Shown: piece after piece, positions 36,342 through 45,349 of the stretch
Layout: each line of letters opens with the position of its first letter
Position numbering within the stretch: the stretch's first letter is position 1
Assembly: GCA_963717195.1 (NCBI GenBank)
Contig: CAVQVR010000010.1
Span: 124,001-188,000 of the forward strand
DNA from: JACDAE01 sp963717195
GTDB taxonomy: Bacteria > Chloroflexota > Ktedonobacteria > Ktedonobacterales > Ktedonobacteraceae
Length of the DNA: 64,000 nucleotides
Direction: 5' to 3'
Position numbers and translations under genes: made by a program
Notes under the pieces: generated by a model
Database searches by the model: none
Told to the model about the DNA's origin: nothing
What the model saw: only the letters and a program-made list of their open reading frames with translations

Positions 36342-37901
36342 ATGAAGCAGAAATTCCTGGTCATGCATTTCAGGATGCTTATTTTCAGCAGTTTCCTTTT
36401 TCTCCTTGTTTTCATGACGTTGTTCCGTGTCTTGATTGACGTTCATGCAGATCTCCCCATCATAGTCCCAAACACTATTTTCCTTGATACCACTCCCGCA
36501 ACGTTCAACCTCGCTACGCGTGGATCGAACGGGAGCATCTCTTACACCGTAACTGATCTCTCTCATACTATAGTCACTCGTGGCAGCCATACCGTCACAG
36601 GTAAGCAAGTCACTCTGACACTTCCAACCCAGGCGGATGGGTACTATACACTCAACATCATCGATCATACGGCTCTATTTTCTCTACCTCAGAACATTCC
36701 TTTTGCGGTTGTCGCTCCTCCTGCAGGAACAGACTCGCGCTTTGGTGTGGGAATACACTTAGGACCCGGTGATGGGTCCAGTATTGCGCCACTCATCACA
36801 CAACTAGGAACGGCGATAGTCAGAACGGACGCAACGTGGTCGCAAATTGAACAGACTCCCGGCCACTATACCTTCGGTACCTATGATCCAGAGCTTCAGG
36901 TACTTCAGCAAAACCACCTCAGCGTCTTACTTGTTCTCGACTATACGAATAGGTTCTATGACAATGGGAAAACTCCTTATGATGACACGGGGCTGAGAGC
37001 CTTCGCAAATTATGCGAAGGCGGTCGTCACACACTATGGCTCACAAGTCAAAGAGGTCGAGATCTATAATGAGTATAACGGTCTCTTCTCAACGGGGCCC
37101 TGTGCCCGCAATCCTGCATGCTATGTGCGCATGCTCCAGTACAGCTACCAGACGATTAAATCCGTTCGCCCGGACGTAACTATCGTGGGTGGTGCAGTAT
37201 TTTCGGCTGATCTCCTCTGGTTTCAACAGTTTTTTCAGGATGGAGGACTGCGCTTTATGGATGTCGTTTCCGATCATCCGTACCCTCTTGTATCAGTGCT
37301 CTCACCTGAGCGTGCAGGAATTTCACTGCAGATGAGTCTGCTGCAATCACTCATCAAGCATTACAATAATGGAGTCGCAAAGCCGATCTGGATCACAGAA
37401 CTGGGCTGGCCAACCTCGTTGCTCAACGTGGATGAACGGACGCAGGCACAATATCTCGTCCGGGGTGCCGTTCTCAGCCTGGCATCTGGAGTGCAGAAGT
37501 TCTTCTGGTACGATTACTTGAACGATGGGACCGCTTTCTACTCCTCTGAGCAGAACTTTGGCCTGCTCAGACAGCCAGACGCAGCCGGGCGCTACACCCC
37601 CAAGCCCTCTTACGTCGCCTATGCTACCCTCATCAGGCAACTCGCGCACCAATCATTCATTAGTGGAGGAGCCATCAGCAACGGTATCTACGATGAACGT
37701 TTTAGCAATGTTCATGTGCTCTGGTCCACGAGCGACCATCACACGATCACTATAACAAGCAGTCAGCCGCTCTTAGTGACGACAATGACGGGCAAAGTAC
37801 AGACCTATACCCCGTCTGCTGGTAAGGTGATCCTACCTCTATCGGAAGACCCGCTCTATCTATCCGCAGATGAGGCTTTTCCCATTGCAGCGATCCATTA
37901 A
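36342..37901 (+). CDS. Secreted GH39/PslG-like clan GH-A hydrolase
   Basis: 519 aa from ATG 36342 (AAAGAG upstream); an in-frame ATG at 36282 lies inside the inverted repeat and is unlikely. Signal peptide or membrane anchor at about 5-35. A beta-sandwich-like region precedes the TIM barrel. Catalytic acid/base Glu in EIYNEYNG and nucleophile Glu in WITELGWPTS are both present, with SDHPYP between them as in clan GH-A. The pattern is nearest to PslG-type endo-glycosidases and GH39. Substrate could be an exopolysaccharide or xylo-oligomer. Convergent with the MFS gene downstream. Confidence 0.72.
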   Translation: MKQKFLVMHFRMLIFSSFLFLLVFMTLFRVLIDVHADLPIIVPNTIFLDTTPATFNLATRGSNGSISYTVTDLSHTIVTRGSHTVTGKQVTLTLPTQADGYYTLNIIDHTALFSLPQNIPFAVVAPPAGTDSRFGVGIHLGPGDGSSIAPLITQLGTAIVRTDATWSQIEQTPGHYTFGTYDPELQVLQQNHLSVLLVLDYTNRFYDNGKTPYDDTGLRAFANYAKAVVTHYGSQVKEVEIYNEYNGLFSTGPCARNPACYVRMLQYSYQTIKSVRPDVTIVGGAVFSADLLWFQQFFQDGGLRFMDVVSDHPYPLVSVLSPERAGISLQMSLLQSLIKHYNNGVAKPIWITELGWPTSLLNVDERTQAQYLVRGAVLSLASGVQKFFWYDYLNDGTAFYSSEQNFGLLRQPDAAGRYTPKPSYVAYATLIRQLAHQSFISGGAISNGIYDERFSNVHVLWSTSDHHTITITSSQPLLVTTMTGKVQTYTPSAGKVILPLSEDPLYLSADEAFPIAAIH

Positions 37902-37938
37902 AAAGGTAGAGCCGCATAATTATCATCACGATCAAGTC

Positions 37939-39519
37939 TTACTTCGGCATTTTCACCGCCACCGCGCTACCGCGTGCCAGCGCGGTGAAAATGCCGAGTG
38001 CTGCGCACAGTGCACAGATTAGTAGGGCAGCATGGAAGCTACTTACAAACACGCTTTGTAGTGCACTAATGTTTGTCGAGGGGAGATTGTGGGTACGGGA
38101 CGATAACAGCAGCGTACCTGCCGCCGCACCCCCGAGAGCTGCGAAGACCGTACCGGTAATAGCCACACTCAGACTCTGCCCCAGAACACGCCCCGTAGCG
38201 AGCAGCCCGGACGCCTCTCCCTGAGCATCATGAGAGGCCGCACCCATCATCGTACGCGTATTGGGTGACATAAAAAGACCCTGCCCCAGACCAATAATGG
38301 CAAGACGCCAGACGATATCCCAGGTGGTACTCTGTGCATTAAGCAGACTAATCAGGAATAAACCGAGACACGCGACCGCCAACCCCAGCGGCGAGAGCCA
38401 ACGCGATCCGACCCGGTCCGCCAGTGCACCACTCAAAGGCGCAGAAATGGCAAGCAGCAGCGGCAATGGGGTCAACAATAGCCCGGTCTGAATTGTGGAG
38501 AAACCACGCAACTCCTCGAAGTAGAATGGCAAGAGAAAACCTGGTGCGAACAACGCCATCATACATAATATAAAACTAATATCTGCAAACGCGAATACAC
38601 GATTTGAGAGTAATCCTAGATTTAAAATGGGAGACTCAACATGCGACTCAACATACCCTGCAACCCCTATCATAGCGACACCAATGCCCAAAGAAAACAA
38701 CGTACCGACGGAGAGCCATCCCCATTCCTGACCAAAAGAGAGGCCCAACGTGAACGCGGCCAGCCCAATAGCCAGAACCAGCGCACCCAACAGATCAAAA
38801 CGCCTCTTCTGTCCCTGCTGCGGACTCTGCTCGTGATACCAGTAAAGCGCCGCTAGCAAGACCAGCGTGCAGACAGGAACATTGACATAAAATATCCAAC
38901 GCCAGGTCAGATACTGGGTAATGATCCCACCGATTGTGGGTCCGGCAGCCACGCCAAGCGATACCACCACCGCATTTAAGCCAAGCGCCAGGCCGCGCTC
39001 GCGGTCTGGAAATGTACTGGTAATCATGGCGATATTCACGGAAAAGATGAGTGCGCCCCCAATGCCTTGAAAGAGGCGCGCAAGAATGAGGAGGCCGAGT
39101 GAGGGAGCGAAGCCACAGAGCATAGAGCCGAGCACAAAAATGAGCACACCGGTCAAAAAGATCGGTTTTCGGCCCAACATATCGGCAAGACGTCCGAACG
39201 TGAGGAGGGTTGCGGCAATCACCACCAGGTACCCAATGATAATCCACTCGGAAGCTCCACTTATACCCACATGAAAAGTGTTCGCGATGCTTGGCATGCC
39301 AATATTGACGATCGAGCCATCCAGCGTGGTCATAAAGCTAGCCGACGCTGCCAGGGCAAGTATAATCCACTTGCTCGTATGCTCGTTCTGATGCAGAGCA
39401 AGGGGCCTTTCCGCGCGACGAACGCTCTGGACTGGAGCCGTTATGGCATGTGCTGCGGCTCCACTCGTACTTATTATTGCAAATTTCCTATAACTATTTT
39501 CCCTTTGTTCGTTCTGCAT
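37939..39519 (-). CDS. MFS efflux transporter, DHA2 (14-span, EmrB/QacA-like)
   Basis: 526 aa from ATG 39519 with AGAGGA upstream; an in-frame start at 39612 would extend into the intergenic region. Fourteen spans; TTLDGSIVNIGMPSIANTF is the span-1 motif of DHA2 drug:H+ antiporters, GRLADMLGRKPIF is motif A, and GGALIFSVNIAMI lies in span 4. Divergent from a LysR gene across about 220 bp, a common arrangement in which the regulator controls the exporter. Substrate not predictable. Confidence 0.88.
   Translation of the reverse strand: MQNEQRENSYRKFAIISTSGAAAHAITAPVQSVRRAERPLALHQNEHTSKWIILALAASASFMTTLDGSIVNIGMPSIANTFHVGISGASEWIIIGYLVVIAATLLTFGRLADMLGRKPIFLTGVLIFVLGSMLCGFAPSLGLLILARLFQGIGGALIFSVNIAMITSTFPDRERGLALGLNAVVVSLGVAAGPTIGGIITQYLTWRWIFYVNVPVCTLVLLAALYWYHEQSPQQGQKRRFDLLGALVLAIGLAAFTLGLSFGQEWGWLSVGTLFSLGIGVAMIGVAGYVESHVESPILNLGLLSNRVFAFADISFILCMMALFAPGFLLPFYFEELRGFSTIQTGLLLTPLPLLLAISAPLSGALADRVGSRWLSPLGLAVACLGLFLISLLNAQSTTWDIVWRLAIIGLGQGLFMSPNTRTMMGAASHDAQGEASGLLATGRVLGQSLSVAITGTVFAALGGAAAGTLLLSSRTHNLPSTNISALQSVFVSSFHAALLICALCAALGIFTALARGSAVAVKMPK
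37945..37996. repeat. 15-bp inverted repeat in the last codons of the MFS gene
   Basis: CGGCATTTTCACCGC (37945-37959) and its exact complement (37982-37996) around 22 nt. It encodes GIFTAL and AVKMP near the C-terminus and may double as a transcription stop for the convergent pair. Confidence 0.55.
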
Positions 39520-39704
39520 TCTGTCCTCTCTAACGCAATCTGCATCCTTCCATGAGAAGATATTCTCCCTGAAGGATGCAGATCTTTTTACCATACGACT
39601 AACTACTAACAAGCATATTTCTTTGCGACTTCCTGTTCGCGTCCTTGTTTAAAGTATAAAGTCTTCCCTACTTGCATGTCCAATACATAATTAGTAAGAG
39701 ATTA

Positions 39705-39719
39705 ATAGGTACAACCTAT
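39705..39719. promoter_or_regulatory. Likely LysR-type binding site
   Basis: Palindrome ATAGGT-ACA-ACCTAT, matching the interrupted-dyad form of LysR boxes, 19 bp before the LysR start and within the divergent promoter region. Confidence 0.5.
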
Positions 39720-39737
39720 GAAAGGAGTGATGGAAGG

Positions 39738-40619
39738 ATGGAGCTACGTCATTTACGTTATTTCATTGCCGTTGCGGAGGAGCTACACTTTGGCAAGGCG
39801 GCGGCCCGGCTCTTCATTGCGCAACCATCTCTAAGTCTGCAGATCCGGCAGCTTGAGGAGGAGTTGGGTTTTCCCCTCTTAAAGCGAACGAAGCGATCGG
39901 TGGAATTGACAGATGCGGGCAACGTATTTTTAGCGGCGGCCCAGCATATTCTTGCCCAGGTTCAGGAAGCGAAGCGTGCGGCTCAGCGGGCTCATCGCGG
40001 AGAGGTGGGGAGGCTGGTCGTGGGGTATATTAGCTCAAGCACCTACGATCTGTTGCCCGTGATGTTGCGAGCCTACCGTGAGCGTTTTCCGCACGTCGAG
40101 GTGGCTTTGCGCGAAATGACGACCCCGGCGCAGGTAAAAGCATTGGAAGAGAATGAGCTACAGGTTGGACTCTTGCGCCTGCCAATCAGCACCCCGCTGG
40201 TGAATGTTGAAGTCGTACGCCGGGAACCAATTGTCTGCGTCCTCCCCGAAGGGCATCCACTTGCCATGTATGAGCGCATCGCTGTAGCGCAGTTGGCCCA
40301 TGAGCCGTTTGTGCTTCAATCGCGCCAGCAGGGTGGAGGGTACTATGTTCAGTTGATGAAGCTGTGCCTTGCCTCCGGCTTCAGTCCCAATATCGTACAA
40401 GAAGTTACAGAGACGCACACGATAGTGGGCCTGGTCGCGGCTGGGATGGGTATCTCCCTGGTTCCCCAATCGATCCGTAACCTGCGAAGTGTGGGAATAG
40501 TGTATCGCGGGCTGGAAGGAACAGCAACGATGACGGAGATTGCGCTGGCATGGAGGCGTGATGCGCATTCACCCATTGTACAAAACTTCCTGGCGGTAGC
40601 ACGCGAGACCATCATATGA
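39738..40619 (+). CDS. LysR-family transcriptional regulator
   Basis: 293 aa from ATG 39738 (MELRHLRYFIAVAEE), with AAAGGAG upstream; longer in-frame start at 39672 is not needed. The winged helix-turn-helix is FGKAAARLFIAQPSLSLQIRQLE, here spanning residues 18-40, followed by a two-lobed effector-binding domain (EVGRLVVGYISSS to the C-terminus). Probably senses a small molecule and controls the divergent MFS exporter and itself. Confidence 0.9.
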   Translation: MELRHLRYFIAVAEELHFGKAAARLFIAQPSLSLQIRQLEEELGFPLLKRTKRSVELTDAGNVFLAAAQHILAQVQEAKRAAQRAHRGEVGRLVVGYISSSTYDLLPVMLRAYRERFPHVEVALREMTTPAQVKALEENELQVGLLRLPISTPLVNVEVVRREPIVCVLPEGHPLAMYERIAVAQLAHEPFVLQSRQQGGGYYVQLMKLCLASGFSPNIVQEVTETHTIVGLVAAGMGISLVPQSIRNLRSVGIVYRGLEGTATMTEIALAWRRDAHSPIVQNFLAVARETII

Positions 40620-40767
40620 ATGGTGAAATTGGGCTGTGTTGTAAGAAAATGTTTCTTTTTCTTTGCTCTTCGAGAATATATGCTGAAATGAGGATCGGTT
40701 CTGTCCTCCTTCCAGCATATACTTGAAAGAGAAGAACAGTTAAGCACAAAGAAAGAGGAAAGCAACG

Positions 40768-41148
40768 ATGAATACCATGCAGATGAAACTCGAACTGGTT
40801 GCGGTGCCCGTCTCAGACGTTGACCGCGCAAAGGCTTTTTATACCGAGAAGATCGGCTTTCAGGCTGACCATGACCAGCAGGTCAGTGAGGATCTGCGCT
40901 TTGTCCAGTTAACCCCTCCGGGTTCGGCCTGCTCCATCGTGATTGGGGTGGGCATCACCACCATGCAGCCCGGATCGCTCGAAGGGCTTCTCATGGTGGT
41001 TTCGGACGTGAAAGCCGTCCGCGAGGAGTTGGTCAAACGAGGCGCTGACATCAGTGAGATCGACGTGCAGCCCTGGGGATCTTTTGTGTACTTTCGCGAT
41101 CCTGATGGCAATAGCTGGTCACTACAGCAACTTCCCAATCGTACCTAG
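40768..41148 (+). CDS. VOC-superfamily (glyoxalase/bleomycin-resistance-like) protein
   Basis: 126 aa, AGAGGAAAG upstream of ATG 40768. Two beta-alpha-beta-beta-beta modules; VAVPVSDVDRAKAFYTEKIGF is typical of the first and FVYFRDPDGNSWSLQQLP of the second, including the C-terminal metal-ligand region. May be a dioxygenase, isomerase or drug-binding protein. Encoded 148 bp after the LysR gene, same strand; a link to the exporter (resistance) is possible but unproven. Confidence 0.85.
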   Translation: MNTMQMKLELVAVPVSDVDRAKAFYTEKIGFQADHDQQVSEDLRFVQLTPPGSACSIVIGVGITTMQPGSLEGLLMVVSDVKAVREELVKRGADISEIDVQPWGSFVYFRDPDGNSWSLQQLPNRT

Positions 41149-41198
41149 CTTCCAGGCAGATGCTCCTTCGGCGGCTCCAGGCGTGTAGACGACAGCAT

Positions 41199-41264
41199 GG
41201 CTTGTTCTCGCGCCAATGAAGGTCCAGTGGTCCTCATGGATCTTCATCGGCACGAGAACAAGCC
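41199..41264. terminator. Long hairpin after the VOC gene
   Basis: Arms GGCTTGTTCTCG (41199-41210) and complement (41253-41264), with a second complementary layer inside (GCCAATGAAG against CTTCATCGGC, nine of ten paired). A 66-nt stem-loop about 50 bp after the stop. No U-tract, so termination is inferred from position. Confidence 0.5.
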
Positions 41265-41347
41265 GGCACACTTAATATGGTATCAGTGGAGGGTCCTCCT
41301 GATTGGCAAGTCAAGTCCATCGAGATGAACTTTACCACAGAGAAACA

Positions 41348-41521
41348 TCACCGAGCATCACCAGGAGGTGAAGCAGATGCAGTCTGAATCATACGCTCGC
41401 CGAGCAGCCGCAGTGCTTCCCGCAGTTCCGGAGGATTATGCACCACAAACGGGAGATTGATTGCCACCAGGTAGCGTCCCACTGCACCAATGTGGTTCCC
41501 AAAGGAGATACATATGGTTTC
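41348..41521 (-). pseudogene. C-terminal remnant of a WYL-domain-type regulator
   Basis: An open stretch on the minus strand reads ISFGNHIGAVGRYLVAIN, then LPFVVHNPPELREALRLLG and ends at a TGA (41348). This matches the end of WYL/DeoR-like regulators (LPFEV...PPELREAL). There is no start, and the frame is buried in the 3' end of the GH31 gene, so only the tail of an older gene survives. The rest of 41149-41347 shows nothing but the hairpin. Confidence 0.45.
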
Positions 41522-43970
41522 ATCCTGTTTGAGAAGACATCTCGATCACCAGAGGTTTTCCTTCATAGAGAATGACTCGCTTTTCATGAGCAGAAGTGTT
41601 TATACCGATACCGTTGTGCTCAGAAACGAGAATGACGAGAAACGTTCTTGAGACTTGCATACCCGCATATGACCCCTGTCGTTCCTCAAAAATGAACTGC
41701 TTCTGCGCATCGTTCCAACGCATTGCGATGGTCGCGAAGGCACCTGTTTCATAATCGTAGGTATCCCCATCATCCTCGTACAGGATAAATGTGCCATTTT
41801 GTCCCTGGTAGACGCGCAATTCTAAGGGTTCGTCCACTACTTCATCTGCATAGTGCCTATCGGGCCCGATCGGTATAATAGATCCAGCACGAACATAGAT
41901 CGGCATTGTCTCCAGTCCTGCGTCGGCCATGATGGTTTGTTCACCCGGCAGGCGTGTTCCTGTCCAGAAATCATACCAGTCATTTCCCGCAGGTAGATAG
42001 ACTGGGCGCGTCTTTGACTGCTGAAGAAGCGGATGTGATCCACTTCTGTAGTACATCGCTTCCGTCACCGGATTGACGAGAAAAGCTGACCCAAAGAGAT
42101 ATTGATCGGCAATATCGTAGGTTTTGTGGTCATGGCGGAAGTCAAATGCCAGAGCCCGCAAGATTGTATAATCATCTTGTGTGACCAGCCCGGCCAGTGA
42201 ATACAGGTACGGCAACAATTTATATCGTAATCGAATGAATTTCAGCAGTGTGTCGTAGAAAAGGGAACCAGGTTCACCAAAGCGCCACACTTCTCTCGGC
42301 GTATCGGTTCCATGAGAACGCAAGAGCGGGAGAAAGGTTCCATATTGAAAAAAGCGCACGTAGAATTCTCGGTACCCCAGATCCTCGTATCCCTCGTTAT
42401 AATCCCCATTCCAGAACCACTGCTCTCTTTTGGCGACAAAAAAGGCTCCAATGTCGGTCGTCCAATAGGGCACTCCGGTCACACAAAAATTTATACCCGC
42501 TGCAATCTGGTGTTTGAGAGTCTGCCAGTTAGCAGCGATATCGCCTGACCAGGTAATCGTGCCATAGCGTTGTTGTCCAGCATAGGATGAACGGGTAAGA
42601 TTTACAACGCGTTTGCTCTCCGTAGTGTGACGTTGTCCCTCATAAATACCTTTGCTATGGAGAAGCGAATACGCATTGATATATTGCGGATCGAGATATT
42701 TTTTGGCTTCTTCTGTGTTTATCTTTCGTCGTTCTTCTGCTTCTGGCTTTACTGTTCCCTTCCAATCGGCCTCAAATGGTTCGGTACAATCGCACCACCA
42801 GGCATCAACGCCCAGTGAAAAAAGACCCTCTTGCGTCTGCTTCCAATAGAGTTCGCGTGCCTGTTCATCAAAGGCGTTGTAGGTCACTTGATCCCCAAGT
42901 AAAAACCCCTGTTCGCGCATTTCCCGATGGTTCGGCCCATCATTGTTCATGGAGGGCCAGATCGAGACCATGAGCCGCGTGTTCAGTTGATGGAGCTCTT
43001 CTATCATGGCTATGGGCTGCGGAAAACGTACCGGATCTAACGATTTCTGTCCCCAGAGTTCTCCCGGCCAGGAACGCCAATCTAACACAATGACGTCAAG
43101 CGGAATGGAGCGGCGACGGTATTCTTTGACGACCGCCAGAAGTTCTTCCTGCGAGGTATAGCGCTCTTTTGATTGAATGTACCCAAAGGCCCACTTCGGC
43201 AACATGGGGACTTTTCCGGTCAGGTAACGGAAACCGTGCACGATCTGATCAAACTCGGGTCCATAAATAAAATAAAAATCCAATACATCGTGAATATCAC
43301 ACCAGATCGCGGACCCTTGCTCATCATCATGAAAGGTCATCAGGGAATAACAGTCCATTAAAATGCCGTAGCCCTTTGTCGAAACCAGCATTGGAACAAC
43401 CACTTTCAAATTTTCCTGATACAAATCTTGCCGCGTACCCCGCAAATTCAGGAAACCCTCTTCATGTGATCCCAGGCCGTAGAGTGCCTCATCTTCGGCC
43501 CATTCAAATTCGAGGGTGGTGTGAAATGCTTGCCGATCAACAACCTGCTTGACATCCTCTACCCTGACGCGTACTCCATCGTCACCCTCTACATGCACTC
43601 GTATTGCTGTCTGGTCAACAACCGATCTGAGCACCTCTACTGGAAGCAGCGTTTTGCCTCCTCGCGCAGGTTCTCTGGTCAATAATTGTCCATCGCGGTC
43701 AAAATAAGTGAGTGCTGCTGTTTCCTTTTGGATCTGAATTTCAAGAGCACTGGTTGTAAAGATGATTCTTTGCGGTGTCTCTTGCACCTCAAATGCAGCC
43801 CATGAAACAGATTCAGCGACAATCATCAAGCTCTCTTTTAAAGCGATGTGCTCTTTCCAGGTGTAGAGCACACGAATGATTTCGGCGGTATAGGGCAAGA
43901 GTTTGAGCATTCCCTGAGACGTTTCAAGGTCCAAACCATCCCATTGCTTCTGGTATGAGATTACTTTCAT
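41520..43970 (-). CDS. GH31 alpha-glucosidase/alpha-xylosidase
   Basis: 816 aa from ATG 43970 (MKVISYQKQW); an alternative ATG at 43994 overlaps the LacI stop. No signal peptide, hence cytoplasmic. N-terminal beta-sandwich, TIM barrel with nucleophile Asp394 in WWCDCTEP and acid/base Asp477 in WSGDIAA, then C-terminal beta domains. The FYFIYGPEFDQIVHGFRYLTG segment is typical of GH31. Together with fucosidases elsewhere in the window, an alpha-xylosidase role in xyloglucan breakdown is possible. Same strand and just downstream of the LacI-type gene. Confidence 0.87.
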   Translation of the reverse strand: MKVISYQKQWDGLDLETSQGMLKLLPYTAEIIRVLYTWKEHIALKESLMIVAESVSWAAFEVQETPQRIIFTTSALEIQIQKETAALTYFDRDGQLLTREPARGGKTLLPVEVLRSVVDQTAIRVHVEGDDGVRVRVEDVKQVVDRQAFHTTLEFEWAEDEALYGLGSHEEGFLNLRGTRQDLYQENLKVVVPMLVSTKGYGILMDCYSLMTFHDDEQGSAIWCDIHDVLDFYFIYGPEFDQIVHGFRYLTGKVPMLPKWAFGYIQSKERYTSQEELLAVVKEYRRRSIPLDVIVLDWRSWPGELWGQKSLDPVRFPQPIAMIEELHQLNTRLMVSIWPSMNNDGPNHREMREQGFLLGDQVTYNAFDEQARELYWKQTQEGLFSLGVDAWWCDCTEPFEADWKGTVKPEAEERRKINTEEAKKYLDPQYINAYSLLHSKGIYEGQRHTTESKRVVNLTRSSYAGQQRYGTITWSGDIAANWQTLKHQIAAGINFCVTGVPYWTTDIGAFFVAKREQWFWNGDYNEGYEDLGYREFYVRFFQYGTFLPLLRSHGTDTPREVWRFGEPGSLFYDTLLKFIRLRYKLLPYLYSLAGLVTQDDYTILRALAFDFRHDHKTYDIADQYLFGSAFLVNPVTEAMYYRSGSHPLLQQSKTRPVYLPAGNDWYDFWTGTRLPGEQTIMADAGLETMPIYVRAGSIIPIGPDRHYADEVVDEPLELRVYQGQNGTFILYEDDGDTYDYETGAFATIAMRWNDAQKQFIFEERQGSYAGMQVSRTFLVILVSEHNGIGINTSAHEKRVILYEGKPLVIEMSSQTG

Positions 43971-43990
43971 GGTCAGTTCTTCCCTTTCTC

Positions 43991-45022
43991 TCATATTCTC
44001 TCTTTGTATGGTCCAGTACTTTGCCGAATGGTTAAAGGCACCTGGAGCAATGTCTGTGTGGGAATGACATGCGGCTCATCAAGCTGGCGGATCAGCATCT
44101 CTGCGGCAGTTCGTCCGATCTCTTTATAGGGAAAATCAATCGAGGTGATCGTCGGATGAATTATTTCAGCCAGGTATGATGGCAGCATTGCTACCAATGA
44201 AAAATCATCTGGAAGATGCAGTCCTCGTTCCTGAACGGCGCGAATAATACTTCCGACAACCCAGGAATTGATCGTCACAATACCTGTCAGCGAAGGTTTT
44301 TCCTCTAGCAGCCTGCGCACAAATTCATAACCGCTCTGAGCATCTGGCGGACAAGGATAGGTTTGCCCATCAAGTCCCAGTCGGGCTACGGTTTGTTGGA
44401 AACTCTGCGTTGCACTCGCAGCGTAGGCTGTGCCGCGCTTCATCGCGGTACTGATATTGAGAAACGCAATCTCGCGATGTTCAAGTGCGGCCAGGTGTTC
44501 AACACCAGCACGTAATGCTGCAGGAAAATCCAGATCCACGAAACTGGTTCCCTCATTTTCGGGGGAGTTTTCCAGGCCATGACCAATCATCACAAAAGGG
44601 TAATGACGTTTTTTAATCATCTCTATACGTGGATCACGCACCCGTATTTCCATCAAAATCAGCCCCTCAATGAAGCCCTGCTGCATCATATTCAGTACTT
44701 CCTGATCTTGATCGAATCCTGACCAGAGGTAGAGGCCATAGTTGCGCTCAGTTGCAACCATCGATGCTCCTTCGATGAATTCCAATTGCAGAGAAGAAAG
44801 ACCCGAATCCGAGGTCGAAGCTGGATAAAGAATGCCAATAGTATTGGTGCGCTTACTCCGCAATGCACGTCCCAACGCGTGCGGTTGATAATTCAAATCT
44901 TCCATCGCCTGAAGCACCCTGGCTCGGGCTTCTGCGGAGACGGGCCGTTTCCCGCTGAGGGTATACGAAACAGTACTGAGCGTCACACGCGCTCGCCTGG
45001 CAATATCAACCATGGTAGTCAC
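43991..45022 (-). CDS. LacI-family transcriptional regulator
   Basis: 343 aa from GTG 45022, chosen because AAGGAAG lies 8 nt upstream. The longer frame from ATG 45082 would start inside the -10 element. Helix-turn-helix MVDIARRARVTLSTVS, hinge PVSAEARARVLQAM, sugar-sensing domain to ERI. The stop overlaps the possible upstream GH31 start (ATGA), so the two are probably one transcript. GAAACGTTTC palindromes at 45063 and 45161 flank the divergent promoters and are the likely binding sites. Confidence 0.86.
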   Translation of the reverse strand: MTTMVDIARRARVTLSTVSYTLSGKRPVSAEARARVLQAMEDLNYQPHALGRALRSKRTNTIGILYPASTSDSGLSSLQLEFIEGASMVATERNYGLYLWSGFDQDQEVLNMMQQGFIEGLILMEIRVRDPRIEMIKKRHYPFVMIGHGLENSPENEGTSFVDLDFPAALRAGVEHLAALEHREIAFLNISTAMKRGTAYAASATQSFQQTVARLGLDGQTYPCPPDAQSGYEFVRRLLEEKPSLTGIVTINSWVVGSIIRAVQERGLHLPDDFSLVAMLPSYLAEIIHPTITSIDFPYKEIGRTAAEMLIRQLDEPHVIPTQTLLQVPLTIRQSTGPYKERI

Positions 45023-45062
45023 GAAAGGCTTCCTTCTCTTTCTTGTCGTCCGGGTATTTATC

Positions 45063-45100
45063 GAAACGTTTCTCATCTCCATTGTAGTGTCTTTGCGCTT
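45063..45100 (-). promoter_or_regulatory. lacI-side promoter with operator
   Basis: On the minus strand TTGACA, an 18-nt spacer and TACAAT (45081-45086) form a near-consensus promoter. GAAACGTTTC at 45063-45072 sits at the expected transcription start, implying autoregulation. Confidence 0.65.
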
Positions 45101-45113
45101 TTTCTGTCAAGAC

Positions 45114-45170
45114 TTGACTTTCCCATTTTTCTTGGCTATACTAATTTTCATTGATCGATCGAAACGTTTC
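45114..45170 (+). promoter_or_regulatory. Promoter of the second sugar ABC operon with operator
   Basis: TTGACT (45114-45119), 17-nt spacer, TATACT (45137-45142), then the palindrome GAAACGTTTC at 45161-45170 about 12 nt beyond the expected start. Bound repressor would block elongation. The leader to the binding-protein start is about 200 nt. Confidence 0.7.
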
Positions 45171-45349
45171 GGATAAGTATAGCGAAAAGACCTTTGCACT
45201 AGAAGATTGTGTATTGATATTCAAGACGTTTTGTATCTATTTGGATAGTCAGTCAAAGATAAAATGAGAGTAGTCACAAAACGGACGCCAGCCAGTGTTA
45301 CTGTTGTCACGTGAGTATATCACTCCATGAAGGAGTCAGGAGTTTTCTC

